Below are positions 38,075-46,104 of a stretch of 64,000 bases of DNA, in pieces (the stretch's first letter is position 1; every line of letters begins with the position of its first letter). Both the position numbers and the translations under genes were made by a program. Location: NCBI RefSeq assembly GCF_007994075.1, contig NZ_VIWU01000001.1, positions 7,874,001 to 7,938,000 of the forward strand. Direction: 5' to 3'. The DNA is from Pseudonocardia hierapolitana. Lineage in GTDB: Bacteria > Actinomycetota > Actinomycetes > Mycobacteriales > Pseudonocardiaceae. A model generated the notes under the pieces. That model saw only the letters and a program-made list of their open reading frames with translations, made no database searches and had not been told where the DNA came from.

Positions 38075-39430
38075 ATGTTCGCGGCGGCCGCGGGGTTTCC
38101 CGTCTACGTGCAGTCTCCCGGGCGGTCTGCCGCCCTGCTCGGTCTCCTGTTCGGACTCGCCGGTATGTCGACGTCGGCGGTCACCGTCGCGCTACCCGAG
38201 CTCGCCCAGGATCTCCACGTCAGTGCCGCCACCGCCGCATGGATGGTGAGCGGTTACACGGTGGCGCTGGCCGTCGCCACCCCCGCCCACGGGCGGATCG
38301 CGGACATGGTCGGCATCCGGCTACCGCTCGTGCTGGGCATCGGGGCGATGGCGCTCGGCGCACTGGTGTCGGCGCTGGCACCGTCGTTCCCGGTGCTCCT
38401 GGTCGCCCGCGTGTTCCAGGGCATCGGTGCGGCCGCCGTCCCGGTGCTCGCCACCGCGCTCATCAGCGCACGGTGGACCGGCGCGGAGCGGGGCGCCGCG
38501 CTCGGACGCATCGCCGGTGTGGCCGCCACCCTCGGCTCGCTCGGCCCGCTGGTCGGCGGCGGCCTCGAGGCACTCGGCGGGTGGCGATGGGCCGTGGCGC
38601 TGCCCGTGCTCGGCGCCTTCGCGATCGTCCCGCTGTGGCGGGTCTCCCCGGCCCGGGGCACGGGTGAGCGCATCGACGGGATCGGCGCCGTCCTCGTCGC
38701 GACCGCCGCCTCCGGGTTGGTGCTGTTGCTCCAGTCACCGTCGGCGGGCGTGATGGCCGGGGCCGTCGGCGCCGCGCTGCTCGTGGCCGGCGCCCCGCTG
38801 CTCGCCCTGCGGGTCCGCGCGCGGCCGAACGGGTTCCTGCCTCGCGAGATCGTCACCAACACCACCGTGCTGCGCAGCGCCTTCGCGGCCGGCGCCGTGC
38901 CGGCGAGCTGGTTCGCCCTGCTGCTCGGCGTGCCGCTCACGGCGGCGTCGTGGGGCTGGACGCCGTTCGCCACCGGCGCCCTCCTGGTGCCGTCGGCCGT
39001 GGTCGGGTTCGTCTCCCCCAGGATCGCCCGCACCCTGCTCGCCCGGCTCGGCCCGCGGCGCTCGATCGCCCTGGCGTGTCCCACGGCGGTGATCGCGCTG
39101 CTCGTCGCCGCCGCGGGTGCGCTCGTGCAGGCGCCGGTGCTCCTCGCTCTGGCCGTGGTTCTGGTCAGCGGCGCCTTCGGGGTCGGGCAGCCGGCGATGA
39201 TCTCCTCGGTGGGCGCGGCGGTCCGCGACGCGCAGCGCGGTGTGGCGCTCGGCATCGCCACGCTGGTGTTCCTCACCGGCGCCAGCGTCGGGGCGGCCCT
39301 CGTCGGCGGCCTGGCCGGGGTGATCGGCGTGCCGGCGGCGTTCTGCCTGCTCGTGGTGCTGCCGCTGGCCGGCCTCGGCGCGCTGCTGGTCGGCGGGCCC
39401 GACCGGGTGGCCGAGCCCGTTCCCGCCTGA
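38075..39430 (+). CDS. MFS multidrug transporter, DHA2-type
   Basis: A permease of up to 451 residues with about 14 hydrophobic segments: SAVTVALPELAQDLHVSAAT, AAWMVSGYTVALAVATPAHG and RIADMVGIRLPLVLGIGAMA are typical of the QacA/EmrB drug:proton antiporters. The start is uncertain: the ATG at 38075 has GAGGGG too close to it, and a GTG at 38108 would also keep all helices. The stop is inside a 17-bp hairpin shared with the convergent ApbE-like gene. It may act with the preceding oxidoreductase. Confidence 0.87.
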   Translation: MFAAAAGFPVYVQSPGRSAALLGLLFGLAGMSTSAVTVALPELAQDLHVSAATAAWMVSGYTVALAVATPAHGRIADMVGIRLPLVLGIGAMALGALVSALAPSFPVLLVARVFQGIGAAAVPVLATALISARWTGAERGAALGRIAGVAATLGSLGPLVGGGLEALGGWRWAVALPVLGAFAIVPLWRVSPARGTGERIDGIGAVLVATAASGLVLLLQSPSAGVMAGAVGAALLVAGAPLLALRVRARPNGFLPREIVTNTTVLRSAFAAGAVPASWFALLLGVPLTAASWGWTPFATGALLVPSAVVGFVSPRIARTLLARLGPRRSIALACPTAVIALLVAAAGALVQAPVLLALAVVLVSGAFGVGQPAMISSVGAAVRDAQRGVALGIATLVFLTGASVGAALVGGLAGVIGVPAAFCLLVVLPLAGLGALLVGGPDRVAEPVPA

Positions 39431-39449
39431 CGGTCAGGCCGGAACGGGC
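39415..39449. terminator. Long bidirectional hairpin containing both stop codons
   Basis: GCCCGTTCCCGCCTGAC and GTCAGGCCGGAACGGGC pair at 16 of 17 positions with a single unpaired base at the centre. The MFS stop (39428-39430) and the ApbE-like stop (39434-39436) both lie in the stem. Confidence 0.75.
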
Positions 39450-40252
39450 CAACGCCCCACGGCGTGCGGTACGCCCTGGGCGTCCACCAGCTGCGCCGGG
39501 AGTCCCAGCTCCTCCAGCCACGCGGGTGCACCGGCACCGCGCAGCAGCGCGCCGGTGCACGCCGCGCTCGCGGCGGGCGCGTCGGCCGCGGCCACCGCGA
39601 CCGACCGCCACACCGGCACGACGGTCCGCCCGGTGGCCGGCACCACGAACGGCTGCAGCCGGTCTGGCCGGCCGGTCTGCACACAGCTCACGGACGAGAT
39701 CGCGCCGCCGTCGATGGCGACGAGCGCGGTCGACGCGCCGGGCGCATCCCGCAGCTGCACCCGCCACCCGCCGACCGGCGCGAGCCCGGACGTGGCGACG
39801 TGGTCGCTGAACGCCACGAGCACGCCGCACGAGGAGGCCTCGGCCACGCGCTCGGCGCACCTCTGGGCGATCAGGGCGAGGGCAGCGGGACCCGGCGCCA
39901 CGGACCACCCGTCGCGGGCCCGGGTGGCGGCCGTGAACGCCTGCTGCCACGCCGCCGGGGCGGGGCGGTGGACGTCGGCCTCCGCAGGCGTCGCGGTGAT
40001 CCCGTAGGGGAACGGGCGGGGTGTGGTGTCGCGAGCTCCACCGAGCAGCTCGATGAGCCGCGCGTCGCGCCGCGCCGCGGGTAGCCGCCGATCGACGGAC
40101 GCCATGATCGCGCCGACGAGGTCCGCCACCTTCAGCCGGGCGTGGTGCATGGCCCACGGGTCGGTGACGACCAGCAGGAACGGCTCGTCCCAGGCCGCCC
40201 ACGCCGAGCTGACGGTCGCGGTGCGGATACCGGTGTGCAGCGAGATCGTCAT
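39434..40252 (-). CDS. ApbE-like FAD:protein FMN transferase family protein
   Basis: A 272-residue protein with weak but ordered similarity to ApbE flavin transferases: an N-terminal VTDPWAMHHARLKVADLVGA, the central GVLVAFSDHVATSGLAPVGG-WRVQLRD (ApbE proteins have GGD near here), AIDGGAISSVSCVQTGRPDR, and the C-terminal VVPVWRSVAVAAADAPAASA and WLEELGLPAQLVD. Several key ApbE residues are replaced (GGD is FSD; the usual THH/DAT motifs are missing), so it may be inactive or a specialised relative. GGAGG precedes the ATG. It is divergent from a desaturase gene. Confidence 0.65.
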   Translation of the reverse strand: MTISLHTGIRTATVSSAWAAWDEPFLLVVTDPWAMHHARLKVADLVGAIMASVDRRLPAARRDARLIELLGGARDTTPRPFPYGITATPAEADVHRPAPAAWQQAFTAATRARDGWSVAPGPAALALIAQRCAERVAEASSCGVLVAFSDHVATSGLAPVGGWRVQLRDAPGASTALVAIDGGAISSVSCVQTGRPDRLQPFVVPATGRTVVPVWRSVAVAAADAPAASAACTGALLRGAGAPAWLEELGLPAQLVDAQGVPHAVGRWPVPA

Positions 40253-40409
40253 CGTGCGCCTCCGGGGGTCGTGCAGGGGGGAACCACACGTTCGCAGACC
40301 TTCGCTGTGACGACGCTGTGAGCTGACACCGCGATCGGGGGGCAGCCCCACCGGCGGTCCGGGGGCCCACCGGCTCATCACCGGCGCCGCGGTCGCGCAG
40401 GGTCGGAGC

Positions 40410-41453
40410 ATGACCAGCAGCACGATCACCGACGCGTCGGCGCGCCCCGCCGGCAGCGACTTCGCCCGCCTCTCCGCGCGGGTGTCGGCGGCAGGCCTGA
40501 TGCGCCGCCGCCCCGGCTACTACGTGGCCCGTTCCCTGCTCGTGGGCGCCTTCGCCGCCGCCACCGCCACCGCGTTCGTCCTGCTCGGCGACTCGCCGTG
40601 GCAGCTCGCCGTGGCCGCGGCCGCCGCCGTCCTGTACGGCCAGATCGCGCTGCTCGCCCACGACGTGGCGCACCGGCAGGTCTTCCGCACGCGCCGCCCG
40701 TCCGCGATCGCGGGCCGCATCCTGGGCAACCTCGGCATCGGCATGTCCTACGGGTGGTGGATGGACAAGCACACCCGTCACCACGCCAACCCCAACCACG
40801 AGGGCCTCGACCCGGACGTCGAGCCGGGCGCGCTGGTGTGGACCGGTGAGCAGGCGCGGGCGAGCCGCGGGGTCAACCGGCTGCTCAACCGCCACCAGGC
40901 GGTGCTGTTCTTCCCGCTGCTCACCCTCGCGGGCCTCGACCTGCGCCGCGCGAGCCTGCAGGGCCTCCTCGGCGCGAACGGGGCGAAGGTGCGCCGCCGC
41001 GGGCTGGAGCTGACACTGCTGGCCGTGCACGCCCTCGGCTACCTGGTGGCGCTCCTCGCCGTGCTGCCGCCCGGCCTTGCGGTGGCGTTCTTCGCCGTGC
41101 ACCAGGGCCTCTTCGGCGTCTACCTCGGCTCGATCTTCGCCCCCAACCACAAGGGCATGGAGATGCCCACGCAGGCCATGGACTTCCTGCGCAAGCAGGT
41201 GCTCACCTCGCGCAACGTGGCGGGCGGACGCCTGACCGACGGGTTGCTCCACGTCGCGATGGGCGGGCTGAACCACCAGATCGAGCACCACCTCTTCCCC
41301 AGCATGCCGACGCCGAACCTGCGCCGGTCGCGGACTCTGGTGCGCGAGTTCTGCGCCGAGATCGGGGTGCCCTACCACGAGACCGGGCTCGTGCGGTCGT
41401 GGGCGGAATCGCTGGGCCAGCTGCGCGCAGCCAGCACACCGCTGCGCTCCTGA
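40410..41453 (+). CDS. Membrane fatty acid desaturase
   Basis: A 347-residue di-iron membrane desaturase with the three His boxes: HDVAH (near residue 84), HTRHH (near 120) and HQIEHH (near 288), between pairs of hydrophobic helices. The third box with GGLNHQIEHHLFPSMPTPNL is the front-end (delta-5/6/8-like) type. It inserts a double bond in an acyl chain using O2 and electrons from a ferredoxin or cytochrome, neither of which is encoded alongside; no cytochrome b5 domain is fused. The stop lies in a hairpin shared with the M56 gene. A temperature- or membrane-fluidity role is likely. Confidence 0.92.
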   Translation: MTSSTITDASARPAGSDFARLSARVSAAGLMRRRPGYYVARSLLVGAFAAATATAFVLLGDSPWQLAVAAAAAVLYGQIALLAHDVAHRQVFRTRRPSAIAGRILGNLGIGMSYGWWMDKHTRHHANPNHEGLDPDVEPGALVWTGEQARASRGVNRLLNRHQAVLFFPLLTLAGLDLRRASLQGLLGANGAKVRRRGLELTLLAVHALGYLVALLAVLPPGLAVAFFAVHQGLFGVYLGSIFAPNHKGMEMPTQAMDFLRKQVLTSRNVAGGRLTDGLLHVAMGGLNHQIEHHLFPSMPTPNLRRSRTLVREFCAEIGVPYHETGLVRSWAESLGQLRAASTPLRS

Positions 41454-41465
41454 CCCGATCAGGAG
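41447..41465. terminator. Hairpin containing both stops of desaturase and M56 genes
   Basis: CTCCTGA and TCAGGAG form a perfect 7-bp stem around CCCGA. The TGA of the desaturase and the complementary TCA of the M56 gene are the inner parts of the stem. Confidence 0.55.
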
Positions 41466-42358
41466 AACAGGAGCAGGGTGGGGATGGCGACGAGCCCCAG
41501 GGCGGCGAGCCGCACAAGGAGCCGTACGGCCGCCGGCAACGGGGCCGGCGGGCGGACGATCCGCAGCAGCCGCCTGTCGAGCGCATCGGTGAAGGAGCTG
41601 AGCGCGGCGGCCGGGGCAGCGCCGCCGACCGTGCGCAGCGCACCGGTGAGCTGCTTCGGCGTGACCGCCGCCGAGGCGACGTCGTCGGCGCGCATCTCCA
41701 CGAGCGCCGCCACCGCCACCTGCGCGCACACCATCCCGCGCACGAACGGGGCGGTCGCCCCCCACGCGACGAACGGCAGCACGACGAGGTCGTGCCGCTC
41801 CCGCAGGTGCGCGTGCTCGTGGGCGAGCACGGCCTTCACCGCGGGCGGGTCGAGGGCGTCCAGCACCCCGGCCGAGACCACGAGCCGGGAGCGCAGCCCG
41901 GGCAGGCAGTACGCCACGGGCACCGGGTGATCGAGCACATGGGCGTGCGGCACGTCCGGCCACGGCGTGGCGAGCAGGTCGAGCAGGTCGCGGTGCCGCT
42001 GCCGGGCCCGCAGCGTGCGCACCATGACCGCGACGAGCACCCCGACGAGCCGCAGCGCCAGCACCAGCGCGGCGACCAGGGCGAGCACGTGGCTGTAGCC
42101 GAGATCCGGCAGCCTCCCCGCGGCGAGTGTGCCGGCGGCGTTGCCCAACGCGACGGGGAGCGTGGGGCCGAGCGGCGCGAGGGCGTAGACGATGCCGGAG
42201 CCCAGCAGGGCGAGCCCTCCGGCCAGGCCGATCGCCTGCCAGACGAGCAGGGCGCCCACCGGGTCGCGGGCGGGCCAGTGCGCGCGCGCCAGGTAACGAC
42301 TGACCGGCTCGGCGAGCAGCACGCCGAGCACGAGCAGCAACAGCGCCGCACCTTCCAT
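41459..42358 (-). CDS. M56-family metallopeptidase (BlaR1/MecR1 protease-like)
   Basis: A 299-residue membrane protein with hydrophobic helices at both ends and a cytoplasmic zinc-protease motif AVLAHEHAHLRERHDLVVLP (HExxH near residue 177), the core of BlaR1/MecR1 peptidases. Unlike BlaR1 it has no C-terminal penicillin-binding sensor, so its trigger is unknown. The gene follows blaI by 21 bases in the same direction; as in Bla/Mec systems, it probably cleaves the BlaI-type repressor. An L,D-transpeptidase gene lies upstream. Confidence 0.9.
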   Translation of the reverse strand: MEGAALLLLVLGVLLAEPVSRYLARAHWPARDPVGALLVWQAIGLAGGLALLGSGIVYALAPLGPTLPVALGNAAGTLAAGRLPDLGYSHVLALVAALVLALRLVGVLVAVMVRTLRARQRHRDLLDLLATPWPDVPHAHVLDHPVPVAYCLPGLRSRLVVSAGVLDALDPPAVKAVLAHEHAHLRERHDLVVLPFVAWGATAPFVRGMVCAQVAVAALVEMRADDVASAAVTPKQLTGALRTVGGAAPAAALSSFTDALDRRLLRIVRPPAPLPAAVRLLVRLAALGLVAIPTLLLFS

Positions 42359-42379
42359 GGGGACCAGTGTCCCGGACCG

Positions 42380-42730
42380 TCAGTCGAGCAGGTCGCGCAG
42401 TGCGGCGCGTTCGTTCTCCGGGATCGAACCGAGGAAGCGGGCGAGCGCCGCACCGCGGTCGGGAGCGGCGTCGAGGGCGTCGCGCATGAGCTCTGCCACG
42501 TGGTCCTCGCGGCTCGCGACGGCGCGGTAGCGGTGGGCGCGGCCCTCCCGCTCGCGCGTGACGAGGCCCTTGCGCTCCAGCCGCCCGAGCACGGTGAGCA
42601 CCGTGGTGGTGGCGAGGTCACGGCCCGCGAGCGCATCCTGCACATCGCGGGCGGTGACAGGTGCGGTGGCCGACCAGAGGGTCTCCATCACGGCACGTTC
42701 CAGCTCACCCAGTGTCGGCACGAACGCCAT
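42380..42730 (-). CDS. BlaI/MecI-family repressor
   Basis: A 116-residue winged-helix repressor of the BlaI/MecI/CopY family: GELERAVMETLWSATAPVTA, RDVQDALAGRDLATTTVLTV and LGRLERKGLVTREREGRAHR, then a helical dimerisation tail with a likely cleavage region. Its start codon lies at the edge of the palindrome TTCTAC-N5-GTAGAA (42730-42746), a plausible autorepression site. It sits between an L,D-transpeptidase gene and a BlaR1-type protease gene. Confidence 0.92.
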   Translation of the reverse strand: MAFVPTLGELERAVMETLWSATAPVTARDVQDALAGRDLATTTVLTVLGRLERKGLVTREREGRAHRYRAVASREDHVAELMRDALDAAPDRGAALARFLGSIPENERAALRDLLD

Positions 42731-42746
42731 TCTACTGGAGGTAGAA
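42730..42746. promoter_or_regulatory. BlaI-type palindromic operator
   Basis: TTCTAC and GTAGAA are perfect inverted repeats separated by TGGAG. The TAC/GTA half-sites resemble known BlaI operators (TACTA...GTA), and the palindrome meets the blaI ATG, so bound repressor would block the blaI-M56 genes. Confidence 0.65.
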
Positions 42747-42759
42747 GCCCGAGCACCAC

Positions 42760-43500
42760 CTAGTGGATCTGCACTTCGTCACCGACCTGCAAGTAGTAGA
42801 AGAACGCCTTCGCGTTCTCGTGGTCGAGCTTCACGCAACCGGCGGACGGCGTGTCCTGCGTGCCCTCGTGGAACGCGATGCCCCCGTCGGCGAAGAACAC
42901 CGAGTACGGCATCTGGGTGAGGTATTCGCGGCTCGTGTACTGCTCGGCCTTCCACTGCACGGCGAAGGTGCCCAGCGGCGTGGGGTCCTCCGCGTCGCCG
43001 TGCTGGATCGCGACCGGTCCCCTGACCACCTTGCCGTCGTCGAGCAGCCAGGCCAGCCGCTCGCCCAGCGCGACGCACGCGCGCGCGGCGACCGTGCAGG
43101 GGGTGCCGGCCACCATGGACGGCGCAACGGGCGGCGTCGGGTGTGGGGTCGGCTTCGATCCGGCGGGCTGGCTGGGCTCGGGGGGCGGTGCGGCGCGCCG
43201 TGGAGTCGACCGGGGGGCGGGAGGCGCCGCGGCGCGCAGCCGTCCCGGCCCCTCGGAGTCGGCGTCCTGCGAGTCGCGGTCGCCGTCGTCGGCGTCCGCC
43301 TCCCGGCCGGGCTCGGCGGCGTGCGTGCGCTCCACGGGCCTGGCGGGGCCGGCCACGGGCGTGGTCGCCGGCAGGTCGGGAGCCGCCGGCTGCGGGTTCG
43401 CCTGCGCATACCCCAGCCCCAGCAGCCCGGTGGCGACGACCGCCGCCAGCGCGCCCACCGCCACACGGGCGACCGGTGGCCGCCGCGCGCTTCTTCCCAT
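42760..43500 (-). CDS. L,D-transpeptidase (YkuD domain), exported
   Basis: A 246-residue protein with an N-terminal signal anchor (VARVAVGALAAVVATGLLGL), a long Pro/Asp/Ala-rich linker (about residues 35-130), and a C-terminal YkuD domain with GIAFHEGTQDTPSAGCVKLD, in which His and the Cys near residue 222 are catalytic. Such enzymes make 3-3 crosslinks in peptidoglycan and are insensitive to most beta-lactams except carbapenems. The serine normally next to the cysteine motif (SxGC) is kept. GGGAGGCGAG precedes the ATG. blaI and an M56 protease gene follow in the same direction. Confidence 0.9.
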   Translation of the reverse strand: MGRSARRPPVARVAVGALAAVVATGLLGLGYAQANPQPAAPDLPATTPVAGPARPVERTHAAEPGREADADDGDRDSQDADSEGPGRLRAAAPPAPRSTPRRAAPPPEPSQPAGSKPTPHPTPPVAPSMVAGTPCTVAARACVALGERLAWLLDDGKVVRGPVAIQHGDAEDPTPLGTFAVQWKAEQYTSREYLTQMPYSVFFADGGIAFHEGTQDTPSAGCVKLDHENAKAFFYYLQVGDEVQIH

Positions 43501-43639
43501 CTCGCCTCCCGGATTCCTGCACCGTCAACGACCGGGCCCCACAGAGGTGACGGGCTGTCACCCGTCGTGCACGAGGAGTTGCCCGAACCGCGGTCGTGGC
43601 GGTCACGAACGTGGTCTGCCGGGCCGTAAGCTGCGGCGC

Positions 43640-45124
43640 ATGGCGGCGGGGGAACTGCGGATGGGCACTGCGGCGGGGCGGTGGGTCCTCGCCACCACCG
43701 TGCTCGGATCCGGGCTCGCGATGATCGACGGCACGGTCGTGAACGTGGCGCTCGAGCGCATCGGCACGGATCTCGGCGCGGGGTTCACCGGCCTGCAGTG
43801 GACCGTGAACGCCTACACGCTCACCCTCGCCGCCCTGATCCTCTTCGGTGGCTCGCTCGGCGACCACCTCGGCCGCAGGCGCGTGTTCGTCATCGGGGTC
43901 GCCTGGTTCGCACTGGCGTCACTGGCCTGCGGGCTGGCCCCGGACATCGGCACCCTGATCGCGGCGCGTGCCCTGCAGGGCGTGGGCGGCGCCCTGCTCA
44001 CGCCGGGCAGCCTCGCGATCATCTCCGCCTCGTTCCACGGGCCGGACCGCGCCGCGGCGGTGGGCGCGTGGTCCGGGCTCGGCGGTATCGCAGGTGCCGT
44101 GGGGCCGTTCCTGGGCGGCTGGCTCGTCGAGTGGAGCTGGCGGGCGGTGTTCCTGATCAACATCCCGCTCGCCGCGCTGATCATCGTCATCGCGCTGCGG
44201 CACGTGCCGGAGAGCCGCGACCCGGAGTCCGCGCCGGGGCTGGACCTCACCGGCACGGTGCTCGCCGTGGTCGGGCTCGGCGGGCTGACCTACGGCCTCA
44301 CCGGGCTCGGCGAGGGCGGCACCGGACCCGTCCCGCTGGTGGCGGTCGCCGTCGGGGTGCTGGCGCTGGTGGCGTTCGTGCTGGTCGAGCGGCGCTCCCC
44401 GCACCCGCTGGTGCCACCCACCCTCTTCCGGAACCGGACGTTCAGCGCCGCCAACGTCGCCACCGTGCTCATCTACGGCGCGATGGGCGCGGTGTTCCTG
44501 CTGCTGGTGCTGCAGCTGCAGACCGTGGCCGGGTACCCGCCGGTCGCCGCGGGGGCGGCCCTGCTGCCGGTCACGGCCCTCATGCTGGCGTTCTCCGCGC
44601 GGGCGGGTGCCCTCGCCGGCCGCATCGGGCCCCGGCTGCCGCTGACCCTGGGTCCGCTGGTGAGCGCGGCGGGGTTGCTCCTGCTCCTGCGGGTGGACGC
44701 CACGACGTCGTGGCTCACGGACCTGCTGCCCGCGATGCTCGTGTTCGGCGCAGGCCTGACACTCACGGTCGCCCCGCTCACCGCCACCGTGCTCGACTCC
44801 GCCCCGGACCGGTACGCGGGCGCGGCCTCCGGCGTGAACAACGCGGTTGCCAGGGCCGCGGGCCTCCTCGCCGTCGCCGTCGTGCCCGGGCTCGCCGGCA
44901 TCGCGGGCGACGACTACACCGACCCGGTCGCCTTCGACGCCGGCTTCCGGATCGCGATGGTGATCGGTGCCGGCCTCATGGTGGCGGCGGCCCTGGCGGC
45001 GTTCACGCTGATCCGCAAGCCGTCCCTGGGGGAGGCGCCGGCCCCGGACGGCATCCGCGTGGAGGAGTGCCTGCACTGCCCGATGACGGGCCCACCGCTG
45101 CACCCCACCGGCACCCCGCGGTAG
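43640..45124 (+). CDS. MFS drug transporter, DHA2 (EmrB/QacA) type
   Basis: A 494-residue permease with 14 hydrophobic segments: TTVLGSGLAMIDGTVVNVAL (motif D1-like), LQWTVNAYTLTLAALILFGG, SLGDHLGRRRVFVIGVAWFA and GPFLGGWLVEWSWRAVFLIN (antiporter motif C region). The C-terminal tail (VEECLHCPMTGPPLHPTG) carries a CxxC unusual for the family. TAAGCT at 43627-43632 lies seven bases before the ATG. A very strong hairpin follows the stop. The exported compound is unknown. Confidence 0.9.
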   Translation: MAAGELRMGTAAGRWVLATTVLGSGLAMIDGTVVNVALERIGTDLGAGFTGLQWTVNAYTLTLAALILFGGSLGDHLGRRRVFVIGVAWFALASLACGLAPDIGTLIAARALQGVGGALLTPGSLAIISASFHGPDRAAAVGAWSGLGGIAGAVGPFLGGWLVEWSWRAVFLINIPLAALIIVIALRHVPESRDPESAPGLDLTGTVLAVVGLGGLTYGLTGLGEGGTGPVPLVAVAVGVLALVAFVLVERRSPHPLVPPTLFRNRTFSAANVATVLIYGAMGAVFLLLVLQLQTVAGYPPVAAGAALLPVTALMLAFSARAGALAGRIGPRLPLTLGPLVSAAGLLLLLRVDATTSWLTDLLPAMLVFGAGLTLTVAPLTATVLDSAPDRYAGAASGVNNAVARAAGLLAVAVVPGLAGIAGDDYTDPVAFDAGFRIAMVIGAGLMVAAALAAFTLIRKPSLGEAPAPDGIRVEECLHCPMTGPPLHPTGTPR

Positions 45125-45135
45125 CGCCCCCGCAT

Positions 45136-45188
45136 CCGACGAACGGCGCGCTCGTCGGATGGGTACCGACGAGCGCGTCGTTCGTCGG
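45136..45188. terminator. 23-bp hairpin between convergent MFS and LLM genes
   Basis: 45136-45158 and 45166-45188 pair at 22 of 23 positions (ends CCGACGAACG/CGTTCGTCGG) around a 7-base loop. It can end transcription from both sides. Confidence 0.8.
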
Positions 45189-45194
45189 AACTGC

Positions 45195-46034
45195 TCAGCG
45201 GAGGCCGAGCGCCGTCGAGAGCTCGCGCAGGGCGGGCAGCGGGTCGGCGCCCTCGGCGGTGAGCACCTGAACGCACACGTGGTCGGCGCCCTCGTCGAGA
45301 TGGGCGGTCAGGCGCCCGGCGACCGTCTCGGCGTCGCCGTGGGCGACGAGGGCGTCGACGAGCGCGTCGCTGCCGCCGTCGTCCAGGTCCGCCTCGCTCC
45401 AGCCGAGCCGCAGCAGGTTCGACCGGTAGTTGACCAGGTGCAGGTACGGCTGGTCGACGACCGGGCGGCCGATCGCACGGGCGCGCTCGCCGTCGGTGTC
45501 GAGCACGACCTTCTGCTCAGGGGCGAGCAGGACGCCCTCGCCGAGGATCTCCCGCGCCTCCCGGGTGTGCTCCGGGCTGGTGAGGTAGGGGTGCGCGCCC
45601 GCCGTGCGGTCGGCGGCGAGCCGCAGCGCCTTCGGCCCGAGCGCGGCGAGCGCCCTGCCCGCCACCGGGACCTCGGCCTCGTCGAGCTCGTCGAGGTAGT
45701 CGACCATCGTGGCGTAGGGGCTGCGGTACGTGCTCGTGTGCTCGGGGTGCCCGATCCCGACGCCGAGCAGGAACCGGTCCGGGTGCTTCGCCGCGATCCG
45801 GTGGTAGGACGCCGCCGCCTCCTCGGCCGGGGTCTTCCACATGTTCACGATGCCGGTGGCGATCACGATGCGCTCTGTGGCGTCGAGCATCGACTCGGCG
45901 AGCGCGAGATCCCCGGCCGGCGAGCCGCCGATCCAGATGGCGCCGTATCCGAGCGCCTCGGCCTCCACCGCGAACTCGGGGCTGAGCCCCCACTGCCCTC
46001 GCCAGATCCCGTACCGGCCCACATCGATCGTCAT
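45195..46034 (-). CDS. LLM-class (probably F420-dependent) oxidoreductase
   Basis: A 279-residue luciferase-like monooxygenase-fold enzyme: DVGRYGIWRGQWGLSPEFAV, EALGYGAIWIGGSPAGDLAL, IVIATGIVNMWKTPAEEAAA and RFLLGVGIGHPEHTSTY. In actinobacteria the MSMEG-type relatives with this pattern use coenzyme F420 rather than FMN, but that is not proven by sequence alone. GCAGGAC precedes the ATG at 46034. It is convergent with the MFS gene and divergent from the FAD enzyme gene. The substrate is unknown. Confidence 0.88.
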   Translation of the reverse strand: MTIDVGRYGIWRGQWGLSPEFAVEAEALGYGAIWIGGSPAGDLALAESMLDATERIVIATGIVNMWKTPAEEAAASYHRIAAKHPDRFLLGVGIGHPEHTSTYRSPYATMVDYLDELDEAEVPVAGRALAALGPKALRLAADRTAGAHPYLTSPEHTREAREILGEGVLLAPEQKVVLDTDGERARAIGRPVVDQPYLHLVNYRSNLLRLGWSEADLDDGGSDALVDALVAHGDAETVAGRLTAHLDEGADHVCVQVLTAEGADPLPALRELSTALGLR

Positions 46035-46104
46035 GTCCTGCGCCAACGCGCGCGCCCCGCGTGGGCATTCCGGAACTGTCGGGTCCCGCACGTAGGGTCG
46101 GCGG

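Noticed and set aside
41459..42358. Beta-lactam sensor BlaR1
   Set aside because: The protein has the protease core but no penicillin-binding domain, so calling it a beta-lactam receptor is not supported.
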